Below, one piece after another: positions 1-5,588 of a stretch of 8,643 bases of DNA. Position numbers and translations under genes: made by a program. Source of the stretch: Bacillota bacterium (GTDB taxonomy: Bacteria; Bacillota; Clostridia; Tissierellales; Peptoniphilaceae); the NCBI GenBank assembly GCA_023393815.1, contig JAEXBU010000079.1, positions 1 through 8,643 of the forward strand, in the 5' to 3' direction. Numbering within the stretch: the first letter of the stretch is position 1; each line of letters opens with the position of its first letter. The notes under the pieces are model-generated. The model saw only the letters and a list, made by a program, of their open reading frames with translations, was not told the DNA's origin and made no database searches.

Positions 1-109
1 GGGCATCTCCGATTTTTTTGTGGCTTCATTTTGGGATTTTTTCAGGAAACAACTTTTGTGGTGGGCGCGCGGGAAAAAGCGTTTAGGTCGCGGAAAGGTA
101 GGTTCCGTC

Positions 110-1195
110 CTAAATATCCTTAAAAAATTCTTTAACGGCATCCACAAAGGCGTCGTTGGAGGAAGAATCCAGGAGACAGAAGCGGAAGAAGCGTTCGTCT
201 AAATTTTTAAAATTCGAGCAGTCGCGAATAACCATTTTTTTCGCAAGCAAAAATTGCCGCAATTCCTCTGCCGGGCGGCTACGGTCTTTGATCTTTACCA
301 AGACGAAATTGCCGTAGGAGGGAAAGACCTTTAAGACGTCGATGGCCTCTAAGGCGGAGATGACTTTTTCCTTTTCCCGCCGGATCAAGTGCCGGGTTTC
401 GTCTTTGTAGGCGCTGTCGTAAAACATGACCCGTCCCATAATTTCGGCTAGAGTGTTAATGCCCCACAAAGAGAGGCTATCCTGTAGGGTGTTTCGGAGC
501 ATCTCGTCTCCGATAAGGGCGTAACCCAGACGGATTCCCGGTGCGGCGAAAAATTTACTGGTGCCGCGAATGACGATAAGTTTTTCCTTCGACGAAGCCA
601 GGGGCGCGGCGGAGTAAATGGACGGATCCGTAAATTCGATGTAGGTTTCGTCTACGAGGATGGAGGCGTCGGTTTCGTCTAAAAGTCGGCCGATGTCCGC
701 CCGCGTTAAGATGGATCCCGTGGGATTGTTCGGGTTGGTGAGGACGTACAGATCGATGTGGCTGTCTTGGATTCGGGCGATAAGGGCGTCGACGTCGATG
801 GAGAAATTTTTTCGGTAGTCCAGCTTGTATTCCATGACTTCGGCTCCGATCTTTTTCAGTTCCCGCTCGTATTCGCTGTAGCAGGGGCTGTTTAAGAGGG
901 CGCGTCTTGGATGGACGCTCCCAATGGCGGTTTGGATCAGTTCGGATGTACCCGAGCCGAGGAGAATCTCTTCCGGAGAAACGTGGACGTAATCGGCGAT
1001 GGCCGCCTTCAGTTTTCGGTACTCGGGATCCGGGTAGCGGCACAGGGCGCGTATATTTTTCGCCGCCGCGTCCAAGGCTTTCGGGGAGGGGCCTAGAGGA
1101 TTAATATTCGAGGAAAAGTCTCGAATGTCTTCGGGGCGATAGTGGTACTTTTTTTCCAAGGCGTAGAGATCGGCGCCGTGACGGTTTCTTTTCAT
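110..1195 (-). CDS. cobD: CobD-like PLP-dependent aminotransferase/decarboxylase (threonine-phosphate decarboxylase family)
   Basis: A 361-residue fold-type I PLP enzyme. Visible motifs are an N-terminal HGADLY followed by DFSSNINPLGP (about residues 6-36), typical of CobD rather than HisC; LTNPNNPTG (152-160, with the PLP-contacting Asn157); VDETY (Asp182); the Schiff-base lysine Lys214 in GTSKFF; and Arg222 in GIRLGY. In the family, CobD decarboxylates L-threonine O-3-phosphate to (R)-1-amino-2-propanol phosphate for the cobalamin nucleotide loop; histidinol-phosphate aminotransferases are close relatives. I chose the start at 1195 because GAAAGGAAGG lies just upstream on the minus strand. 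The longer reading from 1246 has no such site and would start inside the promoter. No other cobalamin gene is visible, so any operon partners would lie left of the window, and an alternative aminotransferase role remains possible. The family is sure; the exact substrate is inferred. Confidence 0.72.
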   Translation of the reverse strand: MKRNRHGADLYALEKKYHYRPEDIRDFSSNINPLGPSPKALDAAAKNIRALCRYPDPEYRKLKAAIADYVHVSPEEILLGSGTSELIQTAIGSVHPRRALLNSPCYSEYERELKKIGAEVMEYKLDYRKNFSIDVDALIARIQDSHIDLYVLTNPNNPTGSILTRADIGRLLDETDASILVDETYIEFTDPSIYSAAPLASSKEKLIVIRGTSKFFAAPGIRLGYALIGDEMLRNTLQDSLSLWGINTLAEIMGRVMFYDSAYKDETRHLIRREKEKVISALEAIDVLKVFPSYGNFVLVKIKDRSRPAEELRQFLLAKKMVIRDCSNFKNLDERFFRFCLLDSSSNDAFVDAVKEFFKDI

Positions 1196-1217
1196 GGGAT
1201 TCCTTCCTTTCGCACTT

Positions 1218-1246
1218 ATGATATAATGACGAAAACAAAAAGACAA
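1218..1246 (-). promoter_or_regulatory. Promoter of the CobD-like gene
   Basis: Read on the minus strand: -35 TTGTCT (1246-1241), a 17-bp spacer, and -10 TATCAT (1223-1218). Transcription would start near 1211, leaving a short leader with the GGAAGG site before the start codon at 1195. The -10 overlaps the plus-strand extended -10 of the threonine aldolase gene by two bases. Confidence 0.6.
1219..1227 (+). promoter_or_regulatory. Extended -10 promoter of the threonine aldolase gene
   Basis: TGATATAAT is a perfect extended -10 element (TGnTATAAT). No good -35 is found 16-18 bp upstream, which is usual for extended -10 promoters. Transcription would start near 1234, about 35 bases before the ATG at 1269. 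Confidence 0.55.
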
Positions 1247-1268
1247 TAAAAAGGGAAAAGGGGCGGCT

Positions 1269-2312
1269 ATGTTTAATTTCAGAAACGATTACCACGATTT
1301 GTGTCACCCGAAGGTCTTACAGGCTCTTCGGGCGACCGATGGCGAAAATAACGCGGGCTACGGATTTGACGCGCATACGGCGCGGGCGGAGGCGTTGATT
1401 CAACAGGCCGTCGGCGGGGCGTATCCCGTACATTTTGTCGCCGGAGGCACGGCGGCCAATGTCCTGGCTCTAACTTTTCACTTACGTCCGCACCAAGGGG
1501 TGGTGAGCGCCGATTCCGGCCACATCGTTGCCGATGAGGTGGCCTCCATCGAAGCCATGGGTCACAAGGTGTTGACGGTAAAAACCGATCAGGGAAAATA
1601 TGATCCCGACGTGCTGGATGATTTTCTCTCCTCTTTCGGCAGCTTTCACAACGTCCTTCCCGGCATCATTTATTTATCCAATGCCACGGAAACCGGTCTC
1701 GTCTACACAAAAGAGGAGCTTTTGGCCATACGAAAAGTCGCGGATGCCCACAAGTTATTGATCTATGTGGATGGAGCCCGCATGGCCGCCGCTTTGACTG
1801 CCGAGGCGAGCGATGTGTGCCTGTCCGATTACCCGGACTTTGCGGATCTGTTTTCCATCGGCGGCACGAAAAACGGCGCCCTCTTCGGCGAAGCTCTGGT
1901 ATTTAAGAACGCGTCTTTGGCCGAAGAATTTATCTACTTCCAAAAGCAACGGGGAATGCTGCTCGCCAAGGGATTTACCTTAGGATCCCAGTTTGAAGCC
2001 CTATTTACCGACGATTTGTTTTTCGAAAACGGCAGAATCGCCAACGAGGCCGCCCGCTACCTTGCGCGGGAATTGCGTTGGATCGGTGTAACCTTCGCCT
2101 ATCCGCCCGAAAGCAATCAATTGTTTCTTTGCCTGCCCAAGGCCGTAGCGGAGGCTCTTAAGGCTTACGGCCAATTTGAAGTTATGAGTAAAGGCGATCC
2201 TCTCACCGTGCGTTTCGTTACCGATTATAACACGACGAAAGAAGAAATCGACGAAGCGGTGGCTCGGTTGGACGGACTGCTAAAGGAAGGAGCTTCGGGG
2301 AAATCAGAGTAA
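1269..2312 (+). CDS. ltaE: L-threonine aldolase (low-specificity, PLP-dependent)
   Basis: A 347-residue protein of the threonine aldolase/beta-eliminating lyase family, which splits L-threonine (and allo-threonine) into glycine and acetaldehyde in the cytoplasm. Visible landmarks are GYGFDAHT (30-37), the phosphate-binding GGTAAN (59-64), His85 in SADSGHIV (the ring-stacking histidine), VDGAR (Asp168, Arg171) and the PLP lysine Lys201 in SIGGTKNGALFGEA. The N-terminus reads FRNDYHDLCHPKVLQAL rather than the DLRSDTVT of E. coli LtaE, so it belongs to the shorter-N-terminus branch common in Firmicutes. AGGGAAAAGGGG precedes the ATG. The gene diverges from the CobD-like gene. No terminator follows; the next promoter begins seven bases after the stop codon. 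Confidence 0.88.
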   Translation: MFNFRNDYHDLCHPKVLQALRATDGENNAGYGFDAHTARAEALIQQAVGGAYPVHFVAGGTAANVLALTFHLRPHQGVVSADSGHIVADEVASIEAMGHKVLTVKTDQGKYDPDVLDDFLSSFGSFHNVLPGIIYLSNATETGLVYTKEELLAIRKVADAHKLLIYVDGARMAAALTAEASDVCLSDYPDFADLFSIGGTKNGALFGEALVFKNASLAEEFIYFQKQRGMLLAKGFTLGSQFEALFTDDLFFENGRIANEAARYLARELRWIGVTFAYPPESNQLFLCLPKAVAEALKAYGQFEVMSKGDPLTVRFVTDYNTTKEEIDEAVARLDGLLKEGASGKSE

Positions 2313-2318
2313 TTTAGT

Positions 2319-2347
2319 TTGACAAGGAAAAACGGCCGTGGTATGAT
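2319..2347 (+). promoter_or_regulatory. Sigma-A promoter of the Cys-leader and transporter operon
   Basis: A perfect -35 TTGACA (2319-2324), an ideal 17-bp spacer and -10 TATGAT (2342-2347, five of six consensus). The predicted start near 2354 leaves only about 17 bases before the leader ATG at 2371, enough for the ribosome binding site alone. It is the best promoter in the window, as expected when control is by attenuation rather than by weak initiation. Confidence 0.85.
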
Positions 2348-2370
2348 GAGGAAAATGGAAGGGAGAAACT

Positions 2371-2478
2371 ATGATTCACGTATTTCAAAACATCTGCAAA
2401 TGTGCTTGTACCTGTACCTGCTGTTGTACGGGATTTTTGCCTGCGCGGATGTTTTGGAAGGGTTGTAGCTTGTCTTAA
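2371..2478 (+). CDS. Cys-rich leader peptide (35 aa) of the transporter operon
   Basis: A short gene of 35 codons. GGAAGGGAG (2357-2365) sits five bases before the ATG, an excellent ribosome binding site, and a TAA stop is at 2476. Eight of 35 residues are cysteine: positions 9, 11, 13, 15, 17, 18, 19 and 32. The core alternates Cys with K, A, T, T and ends in three consecutive Cys codons (2419-2427). Both UGC and UGU are used. There is no signal peptide, no membrane segment and no maturation enzyme nearby. The gene sits between a strong promoter and an intrinsic terminator upstream of an amino-acid importer. The most likely role is a regulatory leader peptide whose translation rate senses charged Cys-tRNA. 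A stable Cys-rich metal-binding or modified peptide is the alternative, which I consider much less likely. Confidence 0.85.
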   Translation: MIHVFQNICKCACTCTCCCTGFLPARMFWKGCSLS

Positions 2479-2527
2479 CCGTTATTTTCCATAGGCATCT
2501 TGAAGCGGGCTTCGGCTCGCTTTTTTT
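2391..2527 (+). promoter_or_regulatory. Cysteine-responsive transcription attenuator (alternative RNA structures)
   Basis: Three competing pairings can be read by eye. Protector 1:2: CATCTGC (2391-2397, which includes the first Cys codon) pairs with GCGGATG (2445-2451), 7 bp with one G-U. Antiterminator 2:3: 2439-2444 with 2505-2510 (6 bp), 2447-2454 with 2493-2500 (8 bp, some G-U), 2455-2460 with 2486-2491 and 2461-2464 with 2477-2480, stacked with small internal loops. Terminator 3:4: 2503-2510 with 2515-2522. Segment 2 is shared by 1:2 and 2:3, and segment 3 by 2:3 and 3:4, as in trp/his-type attenuators. A ribosome stalled at codons 9-19 covers segment 1 and frees segment 2, so 2:3 forms and polymerase reads on. 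A ribosome that reaches the stop at 2476 covers the upper part of 2:3, so the terminator forms. Pairings are seen; the mechanism is inferred; no energies were computed. Confidence 0.78.
2503..2527 (+). terminator. Intrinsic terminator of the attenuator
   Basis: An 8-bp stem, AAGCGGGC with GCTCGCTT (one G-U), closed by a TTCG tetraloop and followed by seven T (2521-2527). It ends ten bases before the AAAGGAG site of the first permease gene, so as a constitutive terminator it would silence the operon. That position marks it as a regulated attenuator. It would also stop transcripts running on from the threonine aldolase gene. Confidence 0.9.
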
Positions 2528-2548
2528 ATTGGTCTGAAAGGAGTTTTT

Positions 2549-3217
2549 ATGAACCGGGTTTTTCTCGTGACCATGTTGCCTCAGTACGTGGAGGCGGCAA
2601 AACTCACCCTCGCCATCGGCCTGATCGGGGTCGCGGGTTCCGTGCTTTTCGGGCTGGTTCTCGCTTTGATTCGAGTAGAGGAAATTCCTTTATTGAACGG
2701 TCTGTCCAAAGGATATATCGAAGTATCCAGAAACACGCCCTTATTGATTCAATTGTTTTTTCTCTATTTCGGCCTGCCCAAAGTGGGCATCGTCCTCTCT
2801 TCCGAAGTCTGCGCCGTGATCGGCTTAATTTTTCTCGGAGCAAGTTACATGGCGGAGTCTTTTCGTTCCGGCATCGAAGCGGTGGATACGGGACAGATCG
2901 AGGCGGCCATGGCCATAGGACTCACCAAAGTTCAGCGGATCCGCTACGTGATCCTGCCGCAGGCTCTGGCCGTGGCGATCCCCTCCCTCGGCGCCAATAC
3001 GATTTTTCTTTTGAAGGAGACTTCGGTTTTCAGCGCCGTAGCCTTGGCGGATCTTATGTACGTGGCCAAGGATTTAATCGGCATTTATTACGAAACGGAC
3101 GAGGCACTGTTTCTATTGGTCGTGAGCTATTTCATCATTCTCATTCCCGTGGCCGTCCTCTTCCGTTTGCTGGAAAGGAGGTTCCGACGTGGAATCGGCA
3201 CAAGCGCTCTTAACTAA
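2549..3217 (+). CDS. Amino-acid ABC transporter permease 1 (probable cysteine/cystine importer)
   Basis: A 222-residue inner-membrane permease of the polar amino acid (HisMQ/TcyL-type) family, with hydrophobic segments near 15-41, 64-80, 86-100 and 185-210. YIEVSRNTPLLIQLFFLYFG (about 56-75) is the family hallmark. The cytoplasmic EAA loop that docks to the ATPase runs about 118-140 (EAAMAIGLTKVQRI, then LPQAL). AAAGGAG lies five bases before the ATG. It is the first structural gene after the attenuator. It overlaps the second permease by 29 bases, so the two are probably translationally coupled and form a heterodimeric channel. It has one cysteine in the whole protein. Substrate is inferred from the leader and the binding protein; the family alone would allow any polar amino acid. 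Confidence 0.88.
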   Translation: MNRVFLVTMLPQYVEAAKLTLAIGLIGVAGSVLFGLVLALIRVEEIPLLNGLSKGYIEVSRNTPLLIQLFFLYFGLPKVGIVLSSEVCAVIGLIFLGASYMAESFRSGIEAVDTGQIEAAMAIGLTKVQRIRYVILPQALAVAIPSLGANTIFLLKETSVFSAVALADLMYVAKDLIGIYYETDEALFLLVVSYFIILIPVAVLFRLLERRFRRGIGTSALN

Positions 3218-3869
3218 TCCCTACACGATCCTTCGGCTTTTGCAAGGTCTGTCCGTCACCTTGCGCGTAGCCCTTCTTTCCGTAGCGCTATCCCTCGCCT
3301 TCGGACTGATCTTTGGTTGGCTGATGACAAAAAAATCCCCGGTGATAAAAGTCCTGTCGAAACTGTATTTGGAATGTATGCGCCTTATGCCTCAACTGGT
3401 ACTTCTCTTTATCGTCTATTTCGGAATAGCCCGAACTTTCGGCGTGCATATTTCCGGATTTCATGCGGCAATCATCGTCTTTACTTTGTGGGGCACGGCG
3501 GAAATGGGGGACTTGGTTCGCGGAGCTATTTCCTCCATCCCGAAACGCCAATACGAGGCCGCACAATCCATCGGCCTGAACCGCTTTCAGGTATTGCGCT
3601 ACGTGGTCTTGCCCCAAGCGTTGCGCCGGCTCATACCTCAGGCCATGAACCGGGTTACGCGCATGATTAAGACCACCTCTTTGATCGCATTGATCGGCGT
3701 GGTGGAAGTGATTAAAACCGCGCAGCAAATCGTGGAAGCTGTGCGGCTGGAATATGCCTCGGCGGCTCTTTGGATTTATCTCGTCGTATTGGTTCTGTAC
3801 TTTGCGGTTTGCTACCCCCTCTCGAAGTGGGCGGGGCATTTGGAAAGGAAATGGAGGGAGGCCGAATGA
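3189..3869 (+). CDS. Amino-acid ABC transporter permease 2 (probable cysteine/cystine importer)
   Basis: A 226-residue second permease of the same family, with membrane segments near 22-46, 66-82, 92-104 and 192-212. The EAA loop runs about 123-146 (EAAQSIGLNRFQVLRYVV, then LPQALRR). The start is a GTG at 3189, chosen because AAAGGAGG lies at the right distance upstream and because the protein then begins at the usual family length. The usual RGTPLLVQ motif is here RLMPQLVL, so this subunit has diverged at the motif that permease 1 conserves. Its stop codon overlaps the ATPase start in an ATGA junction. With permease 1 it should form the membrane channel. Confidence 0.88.
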   Translation: MESAQALLTNPYTILRLLQGLSVTLRVALLSVALSLAFGLIFGWLMTKKSPVIKVLSKLYLECMRLMPQLVLLFIVYFGIARTFGVHISGFHAAIIVFTLWGTAEMGDLVRGAISSIPKRQYEAAQSIGLNRFQVLRYVVLPQALRRLIPQAMNRVTRMIKTTSLIALIGVVEVIKTAQQIVEAVRLEYASAALWIYLVVLVLYFAVCYPLSKWAGHLERKWREAE

Positions 3870-4600
3870 GTCTTCTGGAAGTAAAAGACATAGTGAAAGT
3901 CTACGACGGCGCGCCCGTCTTTAACGGATTTTCCATGGAAGTGAATCGGGGGGATGTGATAGCCGTCTTGGGCCCTTCGGGCTGTGGCAAGAGCACCCTG
4001 CTTCGCACCATAAACGGGTTGGAGGAGATTCAGGGGGGCGACATTCTTCTGAATGGCGAAAGCATCGTGAAAGAGGAAAAGGATATGCCCGACGTGCGTA
4101 AGAAAATCGGCATGGTCTTTCAATCCTACGAACTTTTCGGCCACATGACGGTATTGGATAACCTGACCCTGGGTCCTGTAAAAGGGAAAGGTGAAAACAG
4201 AGAAAGTGCCGAAAAAAGAGCCCTGGTTCTTTTGGATCGGGTGGGGCTAAAAGAAAAGGCGCAAATCTATCCCCGAAATCTTTCCGGCGGTCAACAGCAG
4301 CGGGTGGCCATTTTGCGGGCCATGCTCATGGATCCCGAAATCTTTCTCTTCGACGAAGTCACCGCGGCGCTGGATCCGGAAATGGTACAGGAAGTCTTGT
4401 CGCTCGTAGGCGAGTTGGCGAAGGAGGGAAAGACCATGCTCATCGTAACACACGAAATGGAGTTTGCGCGAAAAGTGGCGAGCCGCATTTTGTTTTTAGG
4501 AGAAGGACGCATAATAGAAGATGCCGAACCCGAAGCATTTTTCGCCCATCCGAAAACGGCGCGGGCACGGCAATTTTTAGAAGGACTGCATTACAATTAA
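3866..4600 (+). CDS. Amino-acid ABC transporter ATP-binding protein (probable cysteine/cystine importer)
   Basis: A 244-residue ATPase of the GlnQ/HisP/TcyN type that powers the importer from the cytoplasmic face. It has a Walker A GPSGCGKST (36-44), Q-loop Gln86, signature LSGGQQQR (139-146), Walker B IFLFDE (159-164) with catalytic Glu164, D-loop ALD (168-170) and switch His196. All are intact, so it should be active. The DEVT in place of DEPT after Walker B also occurs in this subfamily. The start at 3866 has GGAGGGAGG upstream and overlaps the stop of permease 2 by four bases; an upstream in-frame ATG at 3770 lies inside permease 2 and gives a non-homologous extension. The only cysteine is in Walker A. 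Confidence 0.93.
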   Translation: MSLLEVKDIVKVYDGAPVFNGFSMEVNRGDVIAVLGPSGCGKSTLLRTINGLEEIQGGDILLNGESIVKEEKDMPDVRKKIGMVFQSYELFGHMTVLDNLTLGPVKGKGENRESAEKRALVLLDRVGLKEKAQIYPRNLSGGQQQRVAILRAMLMDPEIFLFDEVTAALDPEMVQEVLSLVGELAKEGKTMLIVTHEMEFARKVASRILFLGEGRIIEDAEPEAFFAHPKTARARQFLEGLHYN

Positions 4601-4610
4601 GGAGGATAAG

Positions 4611-5462
4611 ATGAAAAAATTCGTTACCGCACTCATGATCGCGCTTTTGGCCCTGGGACTTGCGGCCTGCGGCGGCGTGGAAGAAGAAGGAGAACCGGCG
4701 CCGGAGAAAGCAGCCGTACGGACCGTCGACGAAATAAAAAAATCCGGTGAAATCACCATCGGCGTCTTTGGCGACAAAAAACCCTTTGGCTACATGGACG
4801 AAAAAGGCGAATTTAAAGGCTACGATATCGCCCTGGGCGATCGCATCGCCAAAGAATTGGGCGTGAAAGTAAACTACATTCCCGTCGAAGCGGCGAGCCG
4901 CGTGGAATACTTAAATGCCAATAAAATCGACCTTTTGCTCGCGAACTTCACCGTGACGGACGAGCGAAAAGAACAAGTGGATTTTGCACTTCCCTACATG
5001 AAAGTATCCTTGGGCGTTGTGTCGCCGGAGGGGAAAATCACCGACGTGAGCCAACTGAAAGATAAGACCTTGATTATTTCCAAGGGCACGACGGCGGAAA
5101 CCTATTTCACCGAGCAACACCCGGAAATCAAATTGCAAAAATATGATCAATACGCCGACGCCTACAGTGCTCTGTTGGACGGCCGGGGAGACGCCATGAG
5201 CACCGATAATACCGAAGTCCTCGCTTGGGCGCTGGAAAACGACGGCTACGACGTAGGTATAAAAACCTTGGGCGACGTGGACTACATCGCCCCCGCTGTA
5301 AAAAAGGGAAACAAGGAAATGCTCGACTACGTTAACGGCGTCATTGAAAAACTCTACGGAGAAAAATTCTTTACCAAAGCCTTCGAAGAAACCCTCGCCC
5401 CCACCTACGGTGATTCCGCCAAAGCAGAAGATATGGTGGTAGAGGAAAAACCGGTGGAGTAG
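4611..5462 (+). CDS. Lipoprotein amino-acid-binding protein, CjaA-like (probable cysteine-binding)
   Basis: A 283-residue extracellular solute-binding protein (SBP family 3). The N-terminus MKK plus a hydrophobic stretch ends in the lipobox LAAC, with lipid-bearing Cys20, its only cysteine. An acidic linker (21-35) follows, then two lobes. The stretches GDKKPFGYMDEKG (54-66), GYDIALGDRIAKELG (70-84), ANFTVTDERKEQVDFALPYM (111-130) and KGTTAETYFTE (158-168) closely resemble what I recall of Campylobacter jejuni CjaA, whose structure has cysteine bound. Arg119 should hold the ligand carboxylate and Asp199 its amino group, by family analogy. AAGGAGG precedes the ATG ten bases after the ATPase stop. 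Being last in the operon, it ends at the strong hairpin from 5474. The cysteine assignment rests on remembered homology plus the leader; glutamine or another polar amino acid is the fallback. Confidence 0.85.
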   Translation: MKKFVTALMIALLALGLAACGGVEEEGEPAPEKAAVRTVDEIKKSGEITIGVFGDKKPFGYMDEKGEFKGYDIALGDRIAKELGVKVNYIPVEAASRVEYLNANKIDLLLANFTVTDERKEQVDFALPYMKVSLGVVSPEGKITDVSQLKDKTLIISKGTTAETYFTEQHPEIKLQKYDQYADAYSALLDGRGDAMSTDNTEVLAWALENDGYDVGIKTLGDVDYIAPAVKKGNKEMLDYVNGVIEKLYGEKFFTKAFEETLAPTYGDSAKAEDMVVEEKPVE

Positions 5463-5473
5463 GGAATAGGAGC

Positions 5474-5516
5474 AAAAAAAGAGAGGATCGAAGAAAAGTC
5501 AATCCTCTCTTTTTTT
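5474..5516. terminator. Bidirectional intrinsic terminator between the transporter operon and pyrC
   Basis: GAGAGGAT (5481-5488) pairs perfectly with ATCCTCTC (5502-5509) around a 13-base loop. The stem is flanked by seven A (5474-5480) and seven T (5510-5516), so it works as stem plus U-tract on either strand. It lies 11 bases after the binding-protein stop and about 70 bases beyond the pyrC stop, between convergent genes. Confidence 0.9.
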
Positions 5517-5588
5517 GTTTTTCTTTTCAGCGGGACAAATCGATCGAAAAAGCCGAAGGTTTGGGCGAACATCCCTGTGCCTGAAAAA

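Noticed and set aside
1..109. Possible start of another minus-strand gene downstream of the CobD-like gene
   Set aside because: An ATG on the minus strand near 32-30 has no ribosome binding site and too few codons remain to judge; no terminator hairpin is visible either.
20..202. Plus-strand ORF of 60 codons at the left edge
   Set aside because: It lies largely antisense to the end of the CobD-like gene, has no ribosome binding site, and its composition is not protein-like.
2371..2478. Cys-rich ORF as a modified peptide (SCIFF-like RiPP), bacteriocin or metallothionein
   Set aside because: No radical SAM maturase, protease, exporter or immunity gene is nearby, the spacing does not match SCIFF, and its placement between promoter and attenuator explains it better. 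It is not fully excluded.
2313..2548. T-box or metabolite riboswitch before the transporter
   Set aside because: Only about 17 bases separate the predicted transcription start from a well-initiated ORF, and no T-box sequence or conserved riboswitch core is visible. The ORF itself occupies most of the leader.
2500..3213. Long plus-strand ORF of 237 codons over permease 1
   Set aside because: It is in another frame of a clear permease gene, starts inside the attenuator hairpin and is rich in Arg and Ser as out-of-frame readings of such genes are.
4343..4390. DEVT in place of DEPT after the ATPase Walker B
   Set aside because: This variant occurs in many amino-acid importer ATPases, and all catalytic residues are intact.
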